Shown piece after piece: positions 1 through 6,981 of a stretch of 9,846 bases of DNA. The notes under the pieces were generated by a model. It had not been told where the DNA came from, made no database searches, and saw nothing but the letters and a program-made list of their open reading frames with translations. The stretch covers positions 1 to 9,846 of the forward strand of contig CAVOWW010000015.1 of the NCBI GenBank assembly GCA_963700255.1, written 5' to 3'. The first letter of the stretch is position 1. Every line of letters begins with the position of its first letter. This DNA is from UBA10649 sp963700255. Its GTDB lineage: Bacteria; Actinomycetota; Actinomycetes; S36-B12. The position numbers and the translations under genes were made by a program.

Positions 1-1
1 T

Positions 2-82
2 CCTGCGGGGCCGTATGCAACGATGAGCGCCTTCGAGGCGACTGGGCTGCACGCCTTCGATCCCGATGGGAGGCGCAGGTGA
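2..82 (+). CDS. 3' end of an unidentified upstream gene (partial)
   Basis: The frame beginning at base 2 is open from the window edge to a TGA at 80-82 and reads as a tail of 26 residues ending AFDPDGRRR. Its stop overlaps the GTG start of fbiC as GTGA, the same arrangement seen at the EthD/SulP and aroA/rsgA junctions here, which is the main reason to believe it. The tail is too short to assign to a family. The fbiC frame is also open to the edge, so openness alone proves little in DNA this GC-rich. If real, this is the preceding gene of the same operon and would be the best clue to its substrate. Confidence 0.4.
   Translation, partial: PAGPYATMSAFEATGLHAFDPDGRRR
68..73 (+). promoter_or_regulatory. 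Ribosome binding site of fbiC
   Basis: GGGAGG lies 5 bases before the GTG at 79. It decides the fbiC start, because the frame stays open to the left edge of the window. The residues that would be added upstream do not resemble the N-terminal extension of mycobacterial FbiC. Confidence 0.65.
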
Positions 83-2406
83 CCGCGACGTCCGCGCTGC
101 GCCCGTCGCCCGAGGTCACTGCTCCCCGGCTCCGCCGGATCACGTACTCCCCGAAGGTCTTCATCCCGCTGACGATGCTGTGCCGGGACCGATGCGGATA
201 CTGCACGTTCGCCCAGTCGCCCGCGCACCTGCCCGCGCCCTACCTCTCCATCGACGAGGTGCTCGGCATCGCCCGGGCCGGCGCCGAAGCGGGGTGCCAT
301 GAGGCGCTGTTCACCCTCGGGGAGCTGCCCGAGGACCGCTATCCGGTGGCCCGTGAGTGGCTGACCGCGCACGGGTACGGCTCGACGATCGAGTACCTGG
401 CGCATGCCGCCCAGCGGGTGCTCGACGAGACCGGGCTCCTGCCGCACGCGAACGCCGGCGCACTGGGCCGGGAGGACCTCGCCACGCTCCGGCGGGTGGC
501 CCCGAGCCAGGGGATGATGATCGAGTCGCTGAACCCCGACCTGGCCGCCCATCGTGGGGCTCCGGACAAGGACCCCGAACGCCGGCTGGCCACCCTGCGC
601 TGGGCGGGCGAGCTGGCCATCCCCTTCACCACCGGGATCCTCGTCGGGATCGGGGAGTCACGCTCGGACCGGGTGGTGGCACTCGAGGCGATCGCGGCCG
701 CGCATCGCGACTTCGGGCATGTGCAGGAGGTCATCGTCCAGAACTTCGTGCCCAAGCCGGGCACGCTGATGCGTGACGCGCCCCCGTGCTCGCTCGACGA
801 CCTGCTCGAGTCGATCGCACTGGCGAGGACCATCCTGCCCGCCGACGTGCACCTGCAGGCGCCCCCCAACCTCGTGGACGACCCGGGTGCCCTCATCGAT
901 GCGGGCATCGACGACTTCGGCGGCATCTCGCCGGTGACCGCCGACCACGTGAATCCTGAGCGGCCGTGGCCGCACGTGGACGTGCTCCGGGCGGCCGTCG
1001 AGTCGCGTGGGCTGGCCCTAGCCCCGCGCCTGACGATCTACCCCGAGTTCGCCCGAGACCCGGGCACGTGGCTGGACGAGAACGTCCGCTTCGCGGTGCT
1101 GGACCGCTCCGACGCCGAGTCGATGGGACGAGACGATCCCGGTGCGACGTTCCCGGAGCGCCATGAGGCGGCGGCGAACGTGGGCACGGGGGCCGAGGTC
1201 GTGCAGATCGGGCGCCGATCCACCGCGTGGTACTCGGGTGCCGATCGCTCCCCGAGCGTGCTCGTGCCCGGGCCCTCGCACGCGGGCACGGCGGTGACGG
1301 AGGTGCTCGCGGGCGTCGAGCTCGGCCAGGAGCCGGGGGTGGCCGAGCTCGTCACCCTGTTCGAGGCCCGCGGGCCGGAGGTGGTCGCGGTCGCCGAGTT
1401 CGCCGACCGGCTGCGGCAGCAGGTCGTCGGTGATGACGTCACCTTCGTGCGCAACCGGAACATCAACTACACCAACGTGTGCACGTTCAAGTGCACGTTC
1501 TGCGGGTTCTCCAAGGGCCCGCTGTCCCTCAACCTGCGCGGCAAGCCGTACCTGCTGACCAACGAGGAGATCGCCGACCGGGTCCGCGAGGCCGCCGAGC
1601 TGGGCGCCACGGAGGTGTGCCTGCAGGGCGGCATCCACCCCGACTTCGACGGCGACTACTACCTCGAGGTCACCCGGGCCGTGAAGGCCGCGGTGCCATC
1701 GATGCACGTGCACGGGTTCACCGCCCTGGAGGTCACCGAGGGAGCACGTCGGCTGGGAGAGCCCCTCGAGTCGTACCTGCGACGGATGAAGGACGCCGGG
1801 CTGGCGTCACTGCCGGGCACGGCTGCGGAGATCCTGGACGACCAGATCCGCGAGGTGCTGTGTCCCGACAAGGTCACCACCAGCGAGTGGCTCGAGTGCC
1901 ACGAGCTGGCGCACTCCGTCGGGCTGAAGTCCAACGTGACGATCATGTTCGGCAGCATCGAGCAGCCCGTCCACTGGGCGCGTCACATCGTCCGCACCCG
2001 CGAGGTGCAGAAGCGCACGGGCGGGTTCACCGAGTTCATCCCGCTGCCGTTCGTCCACATGGCGTCCCCGATCTACCTCAAGCGTCGAGCGCGTCGCGGG
2101 CCCACCTGGCGGGAGACCGTCCTCATGCACGCGGTCGGCCGCATCGGCTACCACGGTCACATCGACAACGTGCAGGCCTCATGGGTGAAGCTCGGCGTGG
2201 CAGGTGCGCAGCAGCTGCTCCGCGCGGGCGTGAACGACCTCGGCGGAACGCTGATGGACGAGAACATCTCCCGTGCGGCCGGGGCCGCCCACGGACAGGG
2301 CATCACGGTCGAGGAGCTCCGCGACGTCGTCGAGCCGATCGGTCGCACGCTGGTCGAGCGCACCACGCTGTACGGTTCGGGCCGCCCGCTCGCTGCCCGT
2401 GCGTGA
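79..2406 (+). CDS. fbiC: FO synthase, fused CofG-CofH (FbiC)
   Basis: This cytosolic bifunctional radical-SAM enzyme makes FO (7,8-didemethyl-8-hydroxy-5-deazariboflavin), the chromophore of coenzyme F420, from tyrosine and 5-amino-6-ribitylaminouracil. Two 4Fe-4S/SAM motifs are visible: CRDRCGYC (C35, C39, C42) opens the CofG half, roughly residues 20-330, and CTFKCTFC (C468, C472, C475) opens the CofH half, roughly 440-770. Family blocks include VIVQNF, NPERPWP, TEVCLQGGI, TGGFTEFIPLPFVH, ASWVKLG and NDLGGTLMDENISR. At 775 residues it is shorter than mycobacterial FbiC (about 856), mainly because it starts just before the CofG core and lacks the N-terminal extension. The CofH cluster loop, CGFSKGPLSLN, also differs from the mycobacterial one. 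The GTG start has a GGGAGG site 5 bases upstream. It is followed closely by four non-F420 genes, so it may serve a local F420-dependent pathway; a second fbiC elsewhere in the genome is possible. The family assignment is firm and the pathway context is inference. Confidence 0.95.
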   Translation: MTATSALRPSPEVTAPRLRRITYSPKVFIPLTMLCRDRCGYCTFAQSPAHLPAPYLSIDEVLGIARAGAEAGCHEALFTLGELPEDRYPVAREWLTAHGYGSTIEYLAHAAQRVLDETGLLPHANAGALGREDLATLRRVAPSQGMMIESLNPDLAAHRGAPDKDPERRLATLRWAGELAIPFTTGILVGIGESRSDRVVALEAIAAAHRDFGHVQEVIVQNFVPKPGTLMRDAPPCSLDDLLESIALARTILPADVHLQAPPNLVDDPGALIDAGIDDFGGISPVTADHVNPERPWPHVDVLRAAVESRGLALAPRLTIYPEFARDPGTWLDENVRFAVLDRSDAESMGRDDPGATFPERHEAAANVGTGAEVVQIGRRSTAWYSGADRSPSVLVPGPSHAGTAVTEVLAGVELGQEPGVAELVTLFEARGPEVVAVAEFADRLRQQVVGDDVTFVRNRNINYTNVCTFKCTFCGFSKGPLSLNLRGKPYLLTNEEIADRVREAAELGATEVCLQGGIHPDFDGDYYLEVTRAVKAAVPSMHVHGFTALEVTEGARRLGEPLESYLRRMKDAGLASLPGTAAEILDDQIREVLCPDKVTTSEWLECHELAHSVGLKSNVTIMFGSIEQPVHWARHIVRTREVQKRTGGFTEFIPLPFVHMASPIYLKRRARRGPTWRETVLMHAVGRIGYHGHIDNVQASWVKLGVAGAQQLLRAGVNDLGGTLMDENISRAAGAAHGQGITVEELRDVVEPIGRTLVERTTLYGSGRPLAARA

Positions 2407-2422
2407 CCGAGGAGGAGCAGGC

Positions 2423-2983
2423 ATGGACGTCAGGGTGATCATCGCGACGGTGCAGCAGACCCTTCACGAGGCGGGCGCACTGGTGGATCCCCCCGCCACC
2501 GTCGCGACCGCGGTGATCGTCGTGCGCAATCCGCTCGCGGGACAGGGCCGGGTCGCCGACCTCAGTGACCTCGAGGCGCTCGGGGCCGATGCGGCAGGGC
2601 TGCTCGTCGAGCGGGCGCTCGCTGCGCTGGCGTCCGTGGGGATAGCGCCGGAGCAGGTGCGCGGTTACGGCAAGGGGGCCATCGTCGGCATCGACGGCGA
2701 CCGCGAGCACACGGCCGCCGTGCTGCACCCGCGATTCGGTGCACCGGTGCGCGCGGCCCTGGGAGGGGGAGCCGACATCATCCCCGGCACGAAGAAGGTC
2801 GGGCCCCCCGGCTCCTCGATCACGATGCCCATCGGGAACAAGGACGATCGCTGGGTGTTCGACGACATGGATGCCGTGGACGTCCAGGTGCCCGATGCCC
2901 CGCGCCCCGACGAGCTCGTCATCGCGCTCGCCCTCAGTTCCGGCGGTCGGCCCAATGCCCGCGTCCGCAAGCCCACCGCATAG
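2423..2983 (+). CDS. Amino acid synthesis family protein (PF06684, formerly DUF1185)
   Basis: A 186-residue protein that fits the AA_synth family (PF06684). The diagnostic blocks are GYGKGAIVG (81-89), EHTAAVLHPRFGAPVR (95-110), GTKKVGPPG from 122, and a C-terminal PDAPRPDELVIALALSSGGR stretch. From memory, structures in this family show a YjgF/chorismate-mutase-like fold. The family name is only a suggestion and no reaction is established, so I assign none. There is no signal peptide or membrane segment, so it is likely cytosolic. The ATG start follows GGAGGAG at 2411-2417. The gene sits 16 bases after fbiC and 8 before the EthD gene, so all three are probably co-transcribed. The conserved charged and glycine-rich residues look intact, consistent with an active protein. 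The C-terminus ends a little differently (RVRKPTA) from the usual RVGG-type end. Confidence 0.85.
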   Translation: MDVRVIIATVQQTLHEAGALVDPPATVATAVIVVRNPLAGQGRVADLSDLEALGADAAGLLVERALAALASVGIAPEQVRGYGKGAIVGIDGDREHTAAVLHPRFGAPVRAALGGGADIIPGTKKVGPPGSSITMPIGNKDDRWVFDDMDAVDVQVPDAPRPDELVIALALSSGGRPNARVRKPTA

Positions 2984-2991
2984 GAGAGCCC

Positions 2992-3309
2992 GTGTTCAAG
3001 GCGATGATCGCGCTCACCCGGCGCGACGACATGTCCCATGACGAGTTCGTGCGGTGGTGGCTGGACGAGCACGTGTCCCTCGCGTCCGGGCTCCCCGGGG
3101 TCCGCAAGGTGATCCTCAACGTGGTCGACGAGGGATTCGACGAGGCCGGCATCGACGGGGTGTCCGAGCTCTGGTTCGACTCACGGGCCGACTTCGACGC
3201 CGCCTACGCGAGTGACGTGGGCAAGGCGACGGCCGCCGACTCACTGGCCCACGTCAGCGGCCGGGTCCGCCTCGTCGTGACAGAGAACGTGTACGTCCCC
3301 GAGTCGTGA
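2992..3309 (+). CDS. EthD-family protein, dimeric alpha/beta barrel
   Basis: A 105-residue protein with the EthD (PF07110) pattern: a starting strand MFKAMIALTRR, then the helix DEFVRWWLDEHV with the conserved His27, then SGLPGVRKVILN and a final strand VRLVVTENVYV. This ferredoxin-like fold usually forms dimers. Relatives include EthD, needed for a P450 system that degrades ethyl tert-butyl ether, and small dehydratases or monooxygenases of aromatic and polyketide metabolism. Substrate and reaction cannot be read from the sequence. The GTG start is preceded by AGGAGAG overlapping the upstream stop codon, and the gene's own stop overlaps the next start as GTGA. A P450 two genes downstream echoes the EthD-P450 partnership, but this P450 is not obviously EthB-like and no ferredoxin or reductase gene is seen. 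Confidence 0.85.
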   Translation: MFKAMIALTRRDDMSHDEFVRWWLDEHVSLASGLPGVRKVILNVVDEGFDEAGIDGVSELWFDSRADFDAAYASDVGKATAADSLAHVSGRVRLVVTENVYVPES

Positions 3310-4988
3310 CGGCCGCCGAGCTCCTGACGGTTCTCCGGCAGCGTGCCCTCCCGGCCGCGTCCGACTACTCGGGGGCGAGGCGCAGCTGGAAGGCGGACCT
3401 GGTCGCGGGGCTCACGGTGGGCGTCGTCGCCCTGCCACTGGCCCTCGCCTTCGGCGTCACATCCGGGGTGGGTGCGGCCGCCGGGCTCATCACGGCGATC
3501 GTCGCCGGTCTCGTCGCTGCCGTCTTCGGCGGATCCAACCTGCAGGTGTCGGGACCCACGGGTGCGATGGCGGTCGTCCTCGTCCCGATCGTGTCGCGCT
3601 ATGGCGCGGAGGCCGTGATCCCGGTCGCCATCATGGCCGGCGGGCTGGTCATGGCGATGGGCCTGTTCGGCCTCGGTCGCGCGGTCACGTACATCCCCTG
3701 GCCGGTGGTCGAGGGCTTCACGATCGGCATCGCCACGATCATCTTCCTGCAGCAGATCCCGCTCGCCCTCGACATGCCCAAGCCGGAGGGGGAGAACACG
3801 GCAGTCGTCGCGCTCACGGCGATCGCGACCGCTGACTGGCGGGCGGCACTGCCCGCGCTCGCGCTCGTGGCGCTGGTCACTCTCCTCATGGTGCTGCTGC
3901 CCAGGATCCGCAAGGCCATCCCTGCGTCGATCATCGCGATCGTCGTTGCGACGGTCGTGGTGATCGTCCTCGACTGGGACGTCTTGACCATCGGACCCCT
4001 GCCCGGCAGCGTGCCCACCCCGCGGGTGCCGGTGCTGGACACGGCGGCGACCAGCGCGCTGTTCTCCGCGGCGCTCGCAGTGGCCGCGCTCGCCGCGATC
4101 GAGAGCCTGCTGTCGGCCCGCGTCGCCGACGGGATGACCGGCACCTCCAGCCTGAATCCGGATCGGGAGCTCTTCGGCCAGGGCCTGGCGAACGTCGCGA
4201 GCGGCATCTTCGGAGGCATGCCTGCAACCGGGGCCATCGCCCGCACCGCCGTCAACGTGCGGGCAGGCGCCCGGACCCGGGTCGCGGCCATCGTGCACTC
4301 GATCCTCATCCTGCTGATCGTCCTGCTGGCGGGAGCCGCCGTGGCGGTGATCCCGCTTGCCGCCCTCGCCGGCGTCCTCATGGTGACGGCAGTGCGGATG
4401 ATCGACCGTCGCTCCGCGATGTCGATCCTGCGGTCGACCCGCTCCGACGCCCTCGTGATGGTGCTCACGGCCGCCGCGACCATCGTCTTCGACCTGATCC
4501 TCGCAGTCGAGATCGGCATCGCCGTGGCCGCGGTGCTCGCGCTCCGCGCAATGGCGAAGAGCAGCACCGTGGAACAGGAGGACGTGGCTACCGACGCGGA
4601 GTCGATCAGCGACGACCAGGAGAGCACCCTCCTTCGCGAGCACATCGCGGTGTACCGGCTTGACGGAGCCCTGTTCTTCGGAGCGGCACAGCAGTTCCTC
4701 GATGAGTTCGTCAGCGTCTCCGACGTCCGCGTCATCATCCTTCGGCTGGGGGGCGTCCGCGTGATCGACGCGAGCGGCGGGCACGCGCTCGACGAGATCA
4801 TCGTCGGACTCCGCTCCCGGGGGATCGCGGTGCTGCTCTGCGGCGTCGGCGAGAGGCCGATGCACATCCTGGAGGCCGTGGGCGCCATCGACGCCCTGGG
4901 CGCCCAGCACCACGTGTTCACGTCCCTGCCGGACGCCATCGCCCATGCGCAGGAGCACGTCCGACGCCAACTGAGTCCTGGCGAGTGA
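3306..4988 (+). CDS. SulP-family anion permease with C-terminal STAS domain
   Basis: A 560-residue inner-membrane transporter of the SulP/SLC26 family. The first membrane segment carries VGVVALPLALAFG (38-50), a family signature. QVSGPTG (80-86) follows, and many hydrophobic segments continue to about residue 415. A polar acidic linker (about 416-445) leads to a cytosolic STAS domain from about 446, with DASG at 488-491, whose Ser lies at the position phosphorylated in anti-sigma antagonists. SulP proteins carry sulfate, bicarbonate, chloride or dicarboxylates, and the substrate cannot be told here. There is no fused carbonic anhydrase and no adjacent sulfate-assimilation gene. The GTG start overlaps the EthD stop by 4 bases and has no convincing Shine-Dalgarno, which suggests translational coupling. 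Its place between an EthD protein and a P450 makes uptake of an organic anion for that pathway a fair guess. Confidence 0.92.
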   Translation: MTAAELLTVLRQRALPAASDYSGARRSWKADLVAGLTVGVVALPLALAFGVTSGVGAAAGLITAIVAGLVAAVFGGSNLQVSGPTGAMAVVLVPIVSRYGAEAVIPVAIMAGGLVMAMGLFGLGRAVTYIPWPVVEGFTIGIATIIFLQQIPLALDMPKPEGENTAVVALTAIATADWRAALPALALVALVTLLMVLLPRIRKAIPASIIAIVVATVVVIVLDWDVLTIGPLPGSVPTPRVPVLDTAATSALFSAALAVAALAAIESLLSARVADGMTGTSSLNPDRELFGQGLANVASGIFGGMPATGAIARTAVNVRAGARTRVAAIVHSILILLIVLLAGAAVAVIPLAALAGVLMVTAVRMIDRRSAMSILRSTRSDALVMVLTAAATIVFDLILAVEIGIAVAAVLALRAMAKSSTVEQEDVATDAESISDDQESTLLREHIAVYRLDGALFFGAAQQFLDEFVSVSDVRVIILRLGGVRVIDASGGHALDEIIVGLRSRGIAVLLCGVGERPMHILEAVGAIDALGAQHHVFTSLPDAIAHAQEHVRRQLSPGE

Positions 4989-5007
4989 GCCGCGGAAGGA
5001 TGGGGGC

Positions 5008-6390
5008 ATGACCACGGGTGCGTCCTGGGAGGGGCGCCGTTTCGTCCGGACGCCGGCGACGGCTCCGGGACCCGTCGGCCCGCAGATGCTCAGGGCCTTC
5101 AGCGCGATCCGCCGCAACCCGCTGGCGTACCTGGACTCCGTCTGGCGCGAGTATGGCGATGTTGTTCAGTTCCCGATCCCGCGGCCACCGAGCTACCTGG
5201 TCAACGACCCGGAGGGCGTGCGCCGCGTGCTCGTCGCCAACGGGCGCAACTACGGCAAGTCGACGATCCAGTACCGGTCCCTGTCCCTCGTGACCGGTGA
5301 GGGCCTCCTCGTCGCCGACACCGAGCCGTGGCGCCGGCAGCGTCCCCTCGTCCAGCCCGCGTTCCACCACGAGACGCTCGAGCACATCGTCAGCCACGTC
5401 GACGTCGCGGTTCAGCGCATGTTCGCGCGGTGGGACGCCCTCGGGCCCGGTGCCGTGGTCGATGTCGATGCCGCGATGATGCACGGCGCACTCGAGGTGG
5501 TCGGGCATGCGCTCTTCGGGACGGACCTGTCCGCGGATGCCGACCGACTGGCCACCGCGACGCTGTCGGCGCTGGAGGTGGTGGTGGCCCGCGCCCGAGT
5601 GCCGGTGACACCGCCGGCCTGGGTGCCGACGCCGGCGAACCGCAAGCTGCGCGCCTCGGTGAACGAGCTGGACGGTGCCGTCAGCCGGATGATGGACGAG
5701 CGCCGACGATCCCCCCGCGCGGTGCCCACCGACATGCTGGACCTGCTCATCGGGTCCCGCGACGACACCGGTGCGGGTCTCACGGTGCCGGAGATCCGCG
5801 ACGAGGTCGTGACCTTCATCGTCGCCGGTCACGAGACCGTCGCCAGCGCGCTCACGTGGGCCTGGGCGCTCCTGGCGGCGCATCCGCAGATCCAGCGGGA
5901 CCTGCAGGACGAGTCGGATGCCGTGCTCGGCGGACGCCCGGCGACCTTCGCGGACTACGGCCGGCTTCCGCTGGCCCGCGCGGTCTTCGACGAGGCGCTG
6001 CGCCTGTACCCGCCGGCCTGGCTCATCACCCGCAAGTCCCTCGGCGACGACACCCTCGGGGGTCACCACGTCCCGGAGTCCTCGCTGCTGATCCTGAGCC
6101 CCTGGCTGCTCCACCGCCACCCGGCGGCCTGGCCCGACGCGGAGTCGTTCCGGCCCGAGCGCTTCCTGTCCGGCGAGGCCGACCGCACGGCGTTCATCCC
6201 GTTCGGGGCGGGCCTGCGGCAGTGCATCGGCAAGGACTTCGCCTACGTCGAGGGCGTGCTCATGCTGTCCGCCATCGCCGGGCGCTACTCGTTCGCCTAC
6301 CCGGATGGCGGCGGCATCCCGGTGGCCGAGCCGCTGGTGACGGTGCGACCCGTCGGCGGCCTCCCGCTGCGCGCGACCCCTCGCCCCTGA
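5008..6390 (+). CDS. Cytochrome P450 monooxygenase
   Basis: A 460-residue soluble bacterial P450 with all hallmark elements: the I-helix oxygen-activation motif AGHET (273-277), the K-helix ExxR as EALR (E329, R332), a PERF element (DAESFRPERF), and the heme loop FIPFGAGLRQC with thiolate ligand C406. There is no N-terminal membrane anchor; the chain begins with a polar stretch and a PGPVGP hinge, typical of class I enzymes that take electrons from separate ferredoxin and reductase partners. No such partner lies in this window, so redox proteins must come from elsewhere. The AGHET and FIPFGAGLRQCIGK patterns resemble CYP4-like bacterial P450s more than the CYP107/105 antibiotic types, but I cannot name the CYP family. 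The ATG follows GGAAGGA (4994-5000) by 7 bases and lies 19 bases after the SulP stop, so it is probably the last gene of the operon. Substrate unknown. Confidence 0.95.
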   Translation: MTTGASWEGRRFVRTPATAPGPVGPQMLRAFSAIRRNPLAYLDSVWREYGDVVQFPIPRPPSYLVNDPEGVRRVLVANGRNYGKSTIQYRSLSLVTGEGLLVADTEPWRRQRPLVQPAFHHETLEHIVSHVDVAVQRMFARWDALGPGAVVDVDAAMMHGALEVVGHALFGTDLSADADRLATATLSALEVVVARARVPVTPPAWVPTPANRKLRASVNELDGAVSRMMDERRRSPRAVPTDMLDLLIGSRDDTGAGLTVPEIRDEVVTFIVAGHETVASALTWAWALLAAHPQIQRDLQDESDAVLGGRPATFADYGRLPLARAVFDEALRLYPPAWLITRKSLGDDTLGGHHVPESSLLILSPWLLHRHPAAWPDAESFRPERFLSGEADRTAFIPFGAGLRQCIGKDFAYVEGVLMLSAIAGRYSFAYPDGGGIPVAEPLVTVRPVGGLPLRATPRP

Positions 6391-6394
6391 CCGT

Positions 6395-6452
6395 CGAGTC
6401 CACACCCTGCCGTCACAAAAGGGCCCGTGTGTGACGGCAGGGTGTGGACTCG
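6395..6452. terminator. Long perfect inverted repeat between convergent genes, likely bidirectional terminator
   Basis: Bases 6395-6417 and 6430-6452 are exact reverse complements (23 bp) around a 12-base loop, 6418-6429, that contains AAAGGGCCC. The repeat begins 5 bases after the P450 stop and ends 8 bases before the stop of the opposing CBS gene, the right place for a shared terminator. There is no U-tract on either side, so it is not a classical intrinsic terminator, although actinobacterial hairpins often lack one. The stem is longer than termination needs, so a dispersed palindromic repeat is an alternative. Confidence 0.6.
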
Positions 6453-6453
6453 G

Positions 6454-6471
6454 CGAGGGGTCAGCCCCTCG
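6454..6471. repeat. Small hairpin over the CBS gene stop codon
   Basis: CGAGGGG (6454-6460) and CCCCTCG (6465-6471) form a 7-bp stem with a 4-base loop. The CBS-gene stop (complement of 6461-6463) lies in the loop. The left arm is also part of GCGAGGGGTC (6453-6462), which is the reverse complement of GACCCCTCGC at 6375-6384 inside the P450 gene end, so two mutually exclusive pairings are possible. This may be an added termination element or coincidence in GC-rich DNA. Confidence 0.4.
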
Positions 6472-6893
6472 TGATGTATTCGAGCAGGGCGGCACGCTCG
6501 CCTTCGAGCTCGCCCAGGCGCGACTTGACGACGTCACCGATGCTGACGATGCCGAGCAGGACCCCGTCGGCGTCCGTCACGGGGATGTGCCGCACGCGCT
6601 TCTCCGTCATGACGTGCATGAGCTCATCGATGTGCGCCTCGGGCGGCGCGCAGAAGACGTGCGTCGTCATGATCGAGGCGACGGGCCGGGTGAGCGCCTC
6701 GCCACCGTGCGTCATCGCCCGGACCACGTCTCGCTCGGACACGATGCCGGTGATCGTTCGGCCATCGGCCGAGACGACGAGTGCGCCGACTCCGTGCTCG
6801 GCCGAGCATGGCGACGAGGTCGCCCACCGTGGCGTCCGGCTGGATGGTGGCGACGAACCCGCCCTTGGCAGCGATGATCGTGGACAGTTGCAT
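6461..6893 (-). pseudogene. Two-CBS-domain protein, interrupted by one inserted base
   Basis: Correcting one base gives a 143-residue cytosolic protein made of two CBS domains, a fold that binds adenine nucleotides and often regulates other proteins. The ATG start at 6893 follows GGAGG by 5 bases. The first frame reads from MQLSTIIAAKGG to VGDLVAML; the next frame resumes AEHGVGALVVS, then GIVSERDVVRAM, SIMTTHVFCAPPEAHIDELM, KRVRHIPVTD, LLGIVSIGDVVKSRL and a C-terminal helix ending ITRG. The extra base is one G in the run at 6800-6801, inside the 14-bp palindrome TGCTCGGCCGAGCA (6795-6808). The total length of 433 bases (3n+1) agrees with a one-base insertion. Apart from that, both domains look complete, so sequencing error or a very recent mutation is likely. 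As written, translation leaves frame after about residue 30. It follows hisN with an 88-base gap and may be co-transcribed with it. Partner and ligand are unknown. Confidence 0.8.
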
Positions 6894-6898
6894 GGGCG

Positions 6899-6903
6899 CC
6901 TCC
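6899..6903 (-). promoter_or_regulatory. Ribosome binding site of the CBS-domain gene
   Basis: Read on the minus strand, GGAGG lies 5 bases before the ATG at 6893. This favours that start over the in-frame GTG at 6905, which the Shine-Dalgarno would otherwise sit inside. Confidence 0.6.
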
Positions 6904-6981
6904 ACAGCTCGCGGTTGACGACATGCTCCCGTGTGACGCCCGGTTTGTCACTACGTTCTGGACAATTGACGGAGGGCGTCG

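Noticed and set aside
1..78. Upstream extension of fbiC through the open frame to the window edge.
   Set aside because: The added residues do not match the FbiC N-terminal region, and a good GGGAGG site is spaced correctly for the GTG at 79.
3204..5117. A 637-codon minus-strand open frame opposite the SulP gene, and a similar 539-codon frame at 4918-6537 opposite the P450.
   Set aside because: Both are low-complexity His, Asp, Arg and Gly translations typical of the reverse strand of GC-rich genes, while the plus-strand genes have clear family motifs.
6395..6452. CRP/GlxR-like operator suggested by the CCGTCACA and TGTGACGG halves of the hairpin.
   Set aside because: The half-sites face the wrong way with a 12-base gap, and the location between two stop codons is unsuitable for a promoter operator.
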